A stretch of 64,000 bases of DNA from Mesostigma viride (lineage: Eukaryota; Streptophyta; Mesostigmatophyceae; Mesostigmatales; Mesostigmataceae): contig RPFO01000072.1 in assembly GCA_009746045.1 (NCBI GenBank), positions 528,105 through 592,104 of the forward strand, given 5' to 3'. Shown here one piece after another: positions 45,101 through 57,100 of this stretch. The first letter of the stretch is position 1; every line of letters starts with the position of its first letter. Made by a program: the position numbers and the translations under genes. Below the pieces are notes generated by a model, which saw only the letters and a list, made by a program, of their open reading frames with translations, was not told where the DNA came from and made no database searches.

Positions 45101-48100
45101 AGAGGAGAAGAAAGGGAGATAAGTGGAAGAGGAGAAGAAAGGGAGATAAGTGGAAGAGGAGAAGAAAGGGAGATAAGTGGAAGAGGAGAAGAAAGGGAGA
45201 TAAGTGGAAGAGGAGAAGAAAGGGAGATAAGTGGAAGAGGAGAAGAAAGGGAGATAAGTGGAAGAGGAGAAGAAAGGGAGATAAGTGGAAGAGGAGAAGA
45301 AAGGGAGATAAGTGGAAGAGGAGAAGAAAGGGAGATAAGTGGAAGAGGAGAAGAAAGGGAGATAAGTGGAAGAGGAGAAGAAAGGGAGATAAGTGGAAGA
45401 GGAGAAGAAAGGGAGATAAGTGGAAGAGGAGAAGAAAGGGAGATAAGTGGAAGAGGAGAAGAAAGGGAGATAAGTGGAAGAGGAGAAGAAAGGGAGATAA
45501 GTGGAAGAGGAGAAGAAAGGGAGATAAGTGGAAGAGGAGAAGAAAGGGAGATAAGTGGAAGAGGAGAAGAAAGGGAGATAAGTGGAAGAGGAGAAGAAAG
45601 GGAGATAAGTGGAAGAGGAGAAGAAAGGGAGATAAGTGGAAGAGGAGAAGAAAGGGAGATAAGTGGAAGAGGAGAAGAAAGGGAGATAAGTGGAAGAGGA
45701 GAAGAAAGGGAGATAAGTGGAAGAGGAGAAGAAAGGGAGATAAGTGGAAGAGGAGAAGAAAGGGAGATAAGTGGAAGAGGAGAAGAAAGGGAGATAAGTG
45801 GAAGAGGAGAAGAAAGGGAGATAAGAGGAAGAGGAGAAGAAAGGGAGATAAGTGGAAGAGGAGAAGAAAGGGAGATAAGTGGAAGAGGAGAAGAAAGGGA
45901 GATAAGTGGAAGAGGAGAAGAAAGGGAGATAAGTGGAAGAGGAGAAGAAAGGGAGATAAGTGGAAGAGGAGAAGAAAGGGAGACAAGTGGAAGAGGAGAA
46001 GAAAGGGAGATAAGTGGAAGAGGAGAAGAAAGGGAGATAAGTGGAAGGGGAGAAGAAAGGGAGATAAGTGGAAGAGGAGAAGAAAGGGAGACAAGTGGAA
46101 GAGGAGAAGAAAGGGAGACAAGTGGAAGAGGAGAAGAAAGGGAGATACGTGGAAGAGAAGAAAGGGAGACAAGTGGAAGAGGAGAAGAAAGGGAGATAAG
46201 TGGAAGAGGAGAAGAAAGGGAGATAAGTGGAAGAGGAGAAGAAAGGGAGACAAGTGGAAGAGGAGAAGAAAGGGAGATAAGTGGAAGAGGAGAAGAAAGG
46301 GAGATAAGTGGAAGAGGAGAAGAAAGGGAGACAAGTGGAAGAGGAGAAGAAAGGGAGATAAGTGGAAGAGGAGAAGAAAGGGAGATAAGTGGAAGGGGAG
46401 AAGAAAGGGAGATAAGTGGAAGAGGAGAAGAAAGGGAGACAAGTGGAAGAGGAGAAGAAAGGGAGACAAGTGGAAGAGGAGAAGAAAGGGAGATACGTGG
46501 AAGAGAAGAAAGGGAGACAAGTGGAAGAGGAGAAGAAAGGGAGATAAGTGGAAGAGGAGAAGAAAGGGAGATAAGTGGAAGAGGAGAAGAAAGGGAGACA
46601 AGTGGAAGAGGAGAAGAAAGGGAGATAAGTGGAAGAGGAGAAGAAAGGGAGACAAGTGGAAGAGGAGAAGAAAGGGAGATAAGTGGAAGAGGAGAAGAAA
46701 GGGAGATAAGTGGAAGAGGAGAAGAAAGGGAGATAAGTGGAAGAGGAGAAGAAAGGGAGATAAGTGGAAGAGGAGAAGAAAGGGAGATAAGTGGAAGAGG
46801 AGAAGAAAGGGAGATAAGTGGAAGAGGAGAAGAAAGGGAGATAAGTGGAAGAGGAGAAGAAAGGGAGATAAGTGGAAGAGGAGAAGAAAGGGAGACAAGT
46901 GGAAGAGGAGAAGAAAGGGAGATAAGTGGAAGAGGAGAAGAAAGGGAGATAAGTGGAAGAGGAGAAGAAAGGGAGATAAGTGGAAGAGGAGAAGAAAGGG
47001 AGATAAGTGGAAGAGGAGAAGAAAGGGAGATAAGTGGAAGGGGAGAAGAAAGGGAGATAAGTGGAAGAGGAGAAGAAAGGGAGATAAGTGGAAGAGGAGA
47101 AGAAAGGGAGATAAGTGGAAGAGGAGAAGAAAGGGAGATAAGTGGAAGAGGAGAAGAAAGGGAGATAAGTGGAAGAGGAGAAGAAAGGGAGATAAGTGGA
47201 AGAGGAGAAGAAAGGGAGATAAGTGGAAGAGGAGAAGAAAGGGAGATAAGTGGAAGAGGAGAAGAAAGGGAGATAAGTGGAAGAGGAGAAGAAAGGGAGA
47301 TAAGTGGAAGAGGAGAAGAAAGGGAGATAAGTGGAAGAGGAGAAGAAAGGGAGATAAGTGGAAGAGGAGAAGAAAGGGAGATAAGTGGAAGAGGAGAAGA
47401 AAGGGAGATAAGTGGAAGGGGAGAAGAAAGGGAGATAAGTGGAAGAGGAGAAGAAAGGGAGATAAGTGGAAGAGGAGAAGAAAGGGAGATAAGTGGAAGA
47501 GGAGAAGAAAGGGAGATAAGTGGAAGGGGAGAAGAAAGGGAGATAAGTGGAAGAGGAGAAGAAAGGGAGATGAGTGGAAGAGGAGAAGAAAGGGAGATAA
47601 GTGGAAGAGGAGAAGAAAGGGAGATAAGTGGAAGAGGAGAAGAAAGGGAGATAAGTGGAAGAGGAGAAGAAAGGGAGATAAGTGGAAGAGGAGAAGAAAG
47701 GGAGATAAGTGGAAGAGGAGAAGAAAGGGAGATAAGTGGAAGGGGAGAAGAAAGGGAGATAAGTGGAAGAGGAGAAGAAAGGGAGATAAGTGGAAGAGGA
47801 GAAGAAAGGGAGATAAGTGGAAGAGGAGAAGAAAGGGAGATAAGTGGAAGAGGAGAAGAAAGGGAGATAAGTGGAAGAGGAGAAGAAAGGGAGATAAGTG
47901 GAAGAGGAGAAGAAAGGGAGATAAGTGGAAGAGGAGAAGAAAGGGAGATAAGTGGAAGAGGAGAAGAAAGGGAGATAAGTGGAAGAGGAGAAGAAAGGGA
48001 GATAAGTGGAAGAGGAGAAGAAAGGGAGATAAGTGGAAGGGGAGAAGAAAGGGAGATAAGTGGAAGAGGAGAAGAAAGGGAGATAAGTGGAAGAGGAGAA

Positions 48101-51100
48101 GAAAGGGAGATAAGTGGAAGAGGAGAAGAAAGGGAGATAAGTGGAAGAGGAGAAGAAAGGGAGATAAGTGGAAGAGGAGAAGAAAGGGAGATAAGTGGAA
48201 GAGGAGAAGAAAGGGAGATAAGTGGAAGAGGAGAAGAAAGGGAGATAAGTGGAAGAGGAGAAGAAAGGGAGATAAGTGGAAGAGGAGAAGAAAGGGAGAT
48301 AAGTGGAAGGGGAGAAGAAAGGGAGATAAGTGGAAGAGGAGAAGAAAGGGAGATAAGTGGAAGAGGAGAAGAAAGGGAGATAAGTGGAAGAGGAGAAGAA
48401 AGGGAGATAAGTGGAAGAGGAGAAGAAAGGGAGATAAGTGGAAGAGGAGAAGAAAGGGAGATAAGCGGAAGAGGAGAAGAAAGGGAGATAAGTGGAAGAG
48501 GAGAAGAAAGGGAGATAAGTGGAAGAGGAGAAGAAAGGGAGATAAGTGGAAGGGGAGAAGAAAGGGAGATAAGTGGAAGAGGAGAAGAAAGGGAGATAAG
48601 TGGAAGAGGAGAAGAAAGGGAGATAAGTGGAAGAGGAGAAGAAAGGGAGATAAGTGGAAGAGGAGAAGAAAGGGAGATAAGTGGAAGAGGAGAAGAAAGG
48701 GAGATAAGTGGAAGAGGAGAAGAAAGGGAGATAAGTGGAAGAGGAGAAGAAAGGGAGATAAGTGGAAGAGGAGAAGAAAGGGAGATAAGGCACTGCCCGA
48801 AAAGGGGGTTCAAGAAAGAAACAACAAACACTTGGCCATTGAATGATCTTGCAAAACAACCACTAACACGACGACGTGCAAGGATGGCATCACCACTATG
48901 ATGGGCAAAAGGTTTGGCGAATACAAAGAGAAGACGTGACCAGTAAATGGTAATAACGAGGGGCATCACGGTGGGATGGGGAGGGCACACCGGGGAGCAA
49001 CACCGACCACAACACACGCGATATCTTGCCAAGACACCAACACGCTCATGCACCCACACTTGCAACACACTAAACTCTCCGCTAATACCTAACGAATACC
49101 CAAGGGATACACCCCTAACGGGTACCCAAAAGATTACTGCCTAACGGATACTTAACCGGTACCCGATGCATAAACACCTAACCGGTACCCGATGCATAAA
49201 CACCTAATCGGTACCGGATGCATAAACACCTAACCGGTACCCAATGCATCAACACCTAACCGGTACCCGATGCACAAACACCTAACCGCTACCCGATGCA
49301 TCAACACCTAACCGGTGCCCAATGCATAAACACCTAACCGCTACCCGATGCATAAACACCTAACCGGTGCCCAATGCATAAACACCTAACGGGTACCCGA
49401 TGCATCAACACCTAACCGGTGCCCAATGCATAAACACCTAACGGGTACCCGATGCACAAACACCTAACCGCTACCCGATGCATCAACACCTAACCGGTGC
49501 CCAATGCATAAACACCTAACCGGTACCCGATGCATCAACACCTAACCGGTACCCAATGCATCAACACCTAACCGGTACCCGATGCACAAACACCTAACCG
49601 CTACCCGATGCATCAACACCTAACCGGTGCCCAATGCATAAACACCTAACCGCTACCCGATGCATCAACACCTAACCGGTGCCCAATGCATAAACACCTA
49701 ACGGGTACCCGATGCACAAACACCTAACCGCTACCCGATGCATCAACACCTAACCGGTGCCCAATGCATAAACACCTAACGGGTACCCGATGCACAAACA
49801 CCTAACCGCTACCCGATGCATCAACACCTAACCGGTGCCCAATGCATAAACACCTAACCGGTACCCAATGCATCAACACCTAACCGGTACCCAATGCATA
49901 AAGCAGTGACGGGCCCTCACATCACTCACACGATGCGGAACGCTCCACTCACCTGCACGATGCGGAACGCTCGCTTGGCCGAGGCCTTGGCATAGTCAAA
50001 GAACCTGCGCAGCCACAACGACCACCGCAGAACAACTCCCCTTCCATTCTCCACGTCAGTATGCCATGCAACATCAACCATAGGTAACTGGATTGTAAAA
50101 ATGTTGTGGTTGCCATGAACATCCTCTCCGCTAACTGAAAAGGAACCCATATGCAAGGAGCCACGACCACACAATCACGCCATGATTTTTGCGGCGATGT
50201 GTGGCCGTGACGGACCTTGGAGCCACCGGAGCAACTGATGCTCGTTCCGTGGCGAAGCTGGCGATACCCTTCCCGATGTTCACAGCCATGCGTGCCGCAA
50301 ACATAGTTCATGGAGGCCTTACCCTATGGATACCCTTCCCGATGTTCACAGCCATGCGTGCCGCAAACATAGTTCATGGAGGCCTCACCCTATGGATACC
50401 CTTCCCGATGTTCACAGCCATGCGTGCCGCAAACATAGTTCATGGAGGCCTTACCCTATGGATACCCTTCCCGATGTTCACAGCCATGCGTGCCGCAAAC
50501 ATAGTTCATGGAGGCCTTACCCTATGGATACCCTTCCCGATGTTCACAGCCATGCGTGCCGCAAACATAGTTCATGGAGGCCTTACCCTATGGATACCCT
50601 TCCCGATGTTCACAGCCATGCGTGCCGCAAACATAGTTCATGGAGGCCTTACCCTATGGATACCCTTCCCGATGTTCACAGCCATGCGTGCCGCAAACAT
50701 AGTTCATGGGGGCCTTACCCTATGGATACCCTTCCCGATGTTCACAGCCATGCGTGCCGCAAACATAGTTCATGGAGGCCTTACCCTATGGATACCCTTC
50801 CCGATGTTCACAGCCATGCGTGCCGCAAACATAGTTCATGGAGGCCTTACCCTATGGATACCCTTCCCGATGTTCACAGCCATGCGTGCCGCAAACATAG
50901 TTCATGGAGGCCTTACCCTATGGATACCCTTCCCGATGTTCACAGCCATGCGTGCCGCAAACATAGTTCATGGAGGCCTTACCCTATGGATACCCTTCCC
51001 GATGTTCACAGCCATGCGTGCCGCAAACATAGTTCATGGAGGCCTCCAATGGAAGACCCTCGGCGCACCGTGCCCACCGCCTTACAGCCCCACAAACGCG

Positions 51101-54100
51101 TTCGCTCCAATGTCCCCCCCACAAGCCCATCCACCAACAAAACCTGCTGCCTTACAGTCGCACTCTTACACTCTCCCCCTGAGTCTACTTACCTCATTAA
51201 ACCCCTATTATAAGCCAGCCCTCCCCCCCCAAACCCCACTCGTCTCTTGCCCGCCCGCCTACCCCCCCACTCACTTGACGGTCATGTCGTCCGCGCCAGA
51301 AATAACGATGGGCGCAGTGGGGTGGAAGTCTAGATCGTTCACAGGCTGGTGACCGCGCGGGCGGTGGTTGGCGCACCAAACAGCGCACCGCAGCCAAGGA
51401 AGGGAAAGGATTCAGAGGAACGCGGGCGGTGGTTGGCACACCAAACAGCACACCGCAGCCAAGGAAGGAAAAGGATTCAGAGGAACGCGGGCGGTGGTTG
51501 GCACACCAAACAGCACACCGCAGCCAAGGAAGGGAAAGGATTCAGAGGAACGCGGGCGGTGGTTGGCACACCAAACAGCACACCGCAGCCAAGGAAGGAA
51601 AAGGATTCAGAGGAACGCGGGCGGTGGTTGGCGCACCAAACAGCACACCGCAGCCAAGGAAGGGAAAGGATTCAGAGGAACGTGGGCGGTGGTTGGCGCA
51701 CCAAACAGCACACCGCAGCCAAGGAAGGGAAAAGATTCAGAGGAACGCGGGCGGTGGTTGGCACACCAAACAGCACACCACAGCCAAGGAAGGGAAAAGA
51801 TTCAGAGGAACGCGGGCGGTGGTTGGCACACCAAACAGCACACCGCAGCCAAGGAAGGAAAAAGATTCAGAGGAACGCGGGCGGTGGTTGGCACACCAAA
51901 CAGCACACCGCAGCCAAGGAAGGGAAAGGATTCAGAGGAACGCGGGCGGTGGTTGGCACACCAAACAGCACACCGCAGCCAAGGAAGGGAAAAGATTCAG
52001 AGGAACGCGGGCGGTGGTTGGCGCACCAAACAGCACACCGCAGCCAAGGAAGGGAAAGGATTCAGAGGAACGCGGGCGGTGGTTGGCACACCAAACAGCA
52101 CACCGCAGCCAAGGAAGGGAAAGGATTCAGAGGAACGCGGGCGGTGGTTGGCGCACCAAACAGCACACCGCAGCCAAGGAAGGGAAAAGATTCAGAGGAA
52201 CGCGGGCGGTGGTTGGCACACCAAACAGCACACCGCAGCCAAGGAAGGGAAAGGATTCAGAGGAACGCGGGCGGTGGTTGGCACACCAAACAGCACACCA
52301 CAGCCAAGGAAGGGAAAAGATTCAGAGGAACGCGGGCGGTGGTTGGCACACCAAACAGCACACCGCAGCCAAGGAAGGGAAAGGATTCAGAGGAACGCGG
52401 GCGGTGGTTGGCGCACCAAACAGCACACCGCGGCCAAGGAAGGAAAAGGATTCAGAGGAACGCGGGCGGTGGTTGGCACACCAAACAGCGCACCGCAGCC
52501 AAGGAAGGAAAAAGATTCAGAGGAACGCGGGCGGTGGTTGGCACACCAAACAGCACACCGCAGCCAAGGAAGGGAAAGGATTCAGAGGAACGCGGGCGGT
52601 GGTTGGCACACCAAACAGCACACCGCAGCCAAGGAAGGAAAAGGATTCAGAGGAACGCGGGCGGTGGTTGGCACACCAAACAGCACACCACAGCCAAGGA
52701 AGGGAAAGGATTCAGAGGAACGCGGGCGGTGGTTGGCACACCAAACAGCACACCACAGCCAAGGAAGGGAAAGGATTCAGAGGAACGCGGGCGGTGGTTG
52801 GCACACCAAACAGCACACCGCAGCCAAGGAAGGGAAAGGATTCAGAGGAACGCGGGCGGTGGTTGGCACACCAAACAGCACACCGCAGCCAAGGAAGGGA
52901 AAAGATTCAGAGGAACGCGGGCGTCGGGTGAATGGGACATGGTGACCCAAACACAGGAACATGCCAGCAGCAATAGGAATGGGAGGCATGGGGCGACCGA
53001 CACGCATGGTGGCCCACGCATCGAGGCACCAAGGCTATTATTGGCCAGGGATAGCTGGGTGTATACGCTCTATCGACAACTTTGCTTTACCAAATCATCA
53101 ATCGCCAGATTGACTGGCGTTGCCCGCCTTCGCCTTTCACGGTCTGGGGACAGTAACCATAACAAACCGTGGCACAGATCACGGCTATTACTGCGGATAC
53201 TTCTTATCTCAGTTTATCGCCGTGCCAGTGGTTGACCCTTCGCGGGTGCAAGGCCCGCAGGACACTTGGGATGTAAAACTGGACTCGGAGGAGTGCCTTG
53301 GGGTGCCAGTGGACAGCTTCTATCAAGCTGAGCGGACAGAGGCAGGCATTGAGCAAGTGCCTAATCATCTCGCAGTACCGGAAGCCCATGACATGCCATG
53401 TCGCCTTGAGGGTATAGAAGGTCCCAGGGGATACCAAAAATGGAACTCCTCCAAGACCAGTTTTATATGCCGAAACACGGTTATGCTGGACCTTGCACCT
53501 GCGAAAGATCACCCACCAGTCCTAACAATGAACCGAGGCAACGGTCGAATCTCTCACAGCGACAAGATTTGCAGAGTTGTCAACATGGTCTCCAGATCAT
53601 GCAATACCAGAGGGCCAAAGTGGGTTTGTTCCAACATCATTATGTGACCAGTATCCATTCATTCTATGAATAGGAGGGATAGGACCTGCCGGACCTCCCA
53701 TGGGGGCCAAGCAGACAATTGTTTCCCACACTTGCCTCCCCCTCCCCTCCCCCTCCCCCTCCCCCTCCCCTCCCCCTCCCCTCCCCCTCCCCTCCCCCTC
53801 CCCTCCCCTCCCCCTCCCCTCCCCTCCCTCCCCCTCCCCTCCCCCTCCCCTCCCCCTCCCTCCCTCCCCTCCCCCCCCTCCCCTCCCCTCCCCCTCCCCT
53901 CCCCTCCCCCTCCCCCTCCCCCTCCCTCCCCTCCCCCTCCCCCTCCCCCTCCCCTCCCCTCCGCCTCCCCTCCCCCTCCCCTCCCCCTCCCCCTCTCTGT
54001 CCCCCTCCCCCTCCCCCTCTCCGTCCCCCTCCTCCTCCCCCTGCCCATGTCCCCCTTAATCCCTCACCCACCTGCACGTGGTCATAAAACATGCGGACGA

Positions 54101-57100
54101 CAGGGGAGGCACGCGCCGCTGCATCCGACGGTTCAGGCGCGCCGCCTTTAGACCGCTGCTTCATCTTGCTGACCTGCAGTTGCAGTTGTGGTTATTTGTA
54201 CAATGTTAGGGTTGGTTCATTCGCCCTTGGCCGGTGATTCATCTTGCTGACCTGCACTTGCAGTTGATAGATTATTTGTACCATGGCATTCGTCGGTCAT
54301 TCATGCCATTGGGCGATTGGAGTTAAAAACATTTGGGAGAACCGGAATGTCACCAGACAGAACATCATTCTGCAGTAGTGGATTAACAGACAAGAAAAAG
54401 CCGGTGGAAATGAATCGTGGAATGAAGGCAGCAGGCAGACATCAAGCAACAAGATGCGGTTCATGTGGGCAGGATTTCCAGCTGAATAAAACTGGACAGG
54501 CAACGAAAGGAAAGTCCTGATATGCGTAGCGTATTAAACTTGACGCAAAAAGATGACATACAACGATGTCATAAAAGCCTCGACCACAGCAGCCTCGATC
54601 ACAACAGCCTCGACCACAGCAGCAGGCGCCAGCACCACGACGAAATGGGAACGCAAGTGGACACACGGAATGGACACAGAAATGGCCACACAAAACGGAC
54701 GAAGAGGCATTCCAACGGATGCATGCAGGCACTCGCTTTACCCCATCTCAAACCGAATGCTGCTTGTGCGCATGTGGCCCCAGGCTTGACCTGCAGCAGC
54801 TGCACCCACATTACACCTAGATTGCGCCCACAGTCCGACAACATGCAGTAATAGCATCCACACCCACCTGCAGCAGCCGCCCACAGCTGCTGCACTTGCA
54901 CCACCCACCTGCAGCAGCCGCACCGAGTTGTCGCTGTTGCCCGTCACCACGTACTGCCCATCGCGGCTGAAGGCGGCGCAGCGGCAGCCGGTCTGTGGTG
55001 CGGCGCAGCATGCCACAGGACCCAAGACACGGGATGGCATGAGACAAGTGGTTTGAGACAAGTGGTTTGAGACAAGTGGTTTGAGACAAGCATCAGCAGC
55101 CGCTGGTATGTGGGGAGGCAGTCATGCGGAATGAAGCATGACACACAAGCCCATGACGATGACATGACGACGACATCAAGTAAGTCAGGCGTGGGTACGA
55201 CAACAACAACATGAGCCATGGAGCCATGGGGCCTGATGCGTCCATGGGACATGTGCCCCCCAAGGGTGGCTGTGGACCGTGTGCCATGACGCACGGGACA
55301 AGGTAATTCCGAGGAAAGTGTCCGCAGCGCACATTATCGATGTGTGGTCAGCGAACCAGGGGTGTACGAACGTTGTAGGGTGGGACACCAGAGAAAATGA
55401 AAGGCCCCCGGGCGGGGAAGAAGAATAGCAGTTACCAGCACCACCTGATGCCCAGGGGTTATGCTCCCTGTGACAACCTGATGCCCAGGAGATGGCACGC
55501 AGGGTTGTCCGTTGCGACTGTGCGCGCCGTACTAGTGGGCCGGATGAGCATGGCAGGAGTGGCAATGAAGAGGACAACTATCAAGACGAGATATCTATCG
55601 AGGTCTCCCATGCTAACTTGTCAAGACACGATATCTATCGAGGTCTCCCATGCTAACTTGTCAAGACACGATATCTATCGAGGTCTCCCATGCTAACTTG
55701 TCCGAATCGGCAGCACTTGCTGAGGCAAATCTTGCGATGGGTGCGCACAGCAGAGCACGGCGCTACGGCGGGGGCATCCAAGACACTCCGACCCATGGCT
55801 ACGACGTTGGGCACCGGAATCCACCGAGATGCTGCGAACGAAATCAGCCGCTTCCTGCGTCAGCGTTGGCACATGTGTGGCAGTCTGACACATGCTTACA
55901 CGGGCATGCTTTCCTTTTGTGTGCAACCCTTCTCCTGACAACTGCAGGAGCTGGCATGCGCCTGTATTGAACACGTCAAACGTAGAGCGCCTTAATTCCA
56001 TCCGTCTCTCTCCCCACCCACCCACCCTCGCACAACCCCCCACCCCCACCCACCTTGGTGTCAGACACCACGCGCGAGGCCAGGGAGGGGAAGATGCGGG
56101 ACCGGGCGCCGCCCTGGTTAGAGCTGGGGGGCCGAGAAAGGGAGGAAGGAACAAAGGGGTCGAGGAAAATTATATGTATACATAGGAAATGGGATGAAGG
56201 GAATGGGGGCAGGTGCAAGGCAAAAGCCGGCGAAAAAAGCGAGGGCAGGCAGGCAGGTCGGCCGCCAGGCGGCCATGCGGTAGTGGGCAAGTAGACGTTG
56301 GGTGGGCACATGCGCAGACAGATGGGCAAGGGCGCCCGGACATACCATCGCTCCTTGCCTGGCCACCGCGGGGACAGGACGGCTTCTCTCACAACATTTC
56401 CCATTTGTTGAATGGGAGCAAACGGTCGGTCGACAAGAGAAACACCCATAATCCTTGACTATCAACCCTCGGCCATGTAGCCGCACACATCTCTCAGCTC
56501 CCAACCGCCCCCACCAAGGATGGCAGCAGCAACCCCCACAAAGCGCTACCCCATCCACCCACCCATGCTCATTCCTCCCCTCATGGCATGCATGCCACCC
56601 CAACATTTATCAGTCCTCACCTCCTCAGCTCGGGCGGGTTGCGGATCTCCTCGGCTGCGGTGAAGCTGACCCCCTCTGCGATGGCCATCGGCTTTGCGAG
56701 TGAGGAGCTGCCCTCAAACGCGAGGCCCTGCGGCGCGAGGTGGTCAGGGCCCGCGTTGAAGGCGCGTGATCAGGGGGTGTGCTCAGGTAGAGTGCGTGGT
56801 CAAGGCACGTGGGTATAGCGAGCATGGGCCGTGCGCATGTTTCACGTTGGGGAAACAGGGGCACCCGCATGGGATGTTTCGCGAACAGCCTGCCGTATAC
56901 CGCCCAACCCATGGTGTATCAGATACAAGGGCAGGCAAGGCAGCACGATGCACACACAATCTCCCTCAAAGGCAGGCGAGGCAGCACGATGCACACACAA
57001 CTCTCCCTCAGGAACATCAAGTTGACGCCCTTCTCTGACAGGGGCATAAAGTTGACACTGTTACATCAAAATTCTTCCATAGCTGACGCGAAAACAGGGA

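Noticed and set aside
44002..49068. Open frames of 1400-1690 codons on both strands
   Set aside because: They are created by a 27-bp tandem repeat without stop codons inside a CSTF1 intron; all encode monotonous nonapeptides.
50189..51352. 387-codon ORF with 22-residue repeats as a repeat protein
   Set aside because: Perfect 66-bp tandem repeats inside an intron; near-identity at the DNA level without synonymous bias.
51349..53235. 628-, 525- and 500-codon frames on the + strand
   Set aside because: All three + frames read the same 65-bp repeat; they overlap the acceptor of a genuine minus-strand CSTF1 exon.
55693..55860. Extra CSTF1 exon between exons 4 and 5
   Set aside because: A minus-strand frame (ADFVRSISVDSG...) looked possible, but joining exon 4 directly to 54992 keeps phase and matches the family without it.
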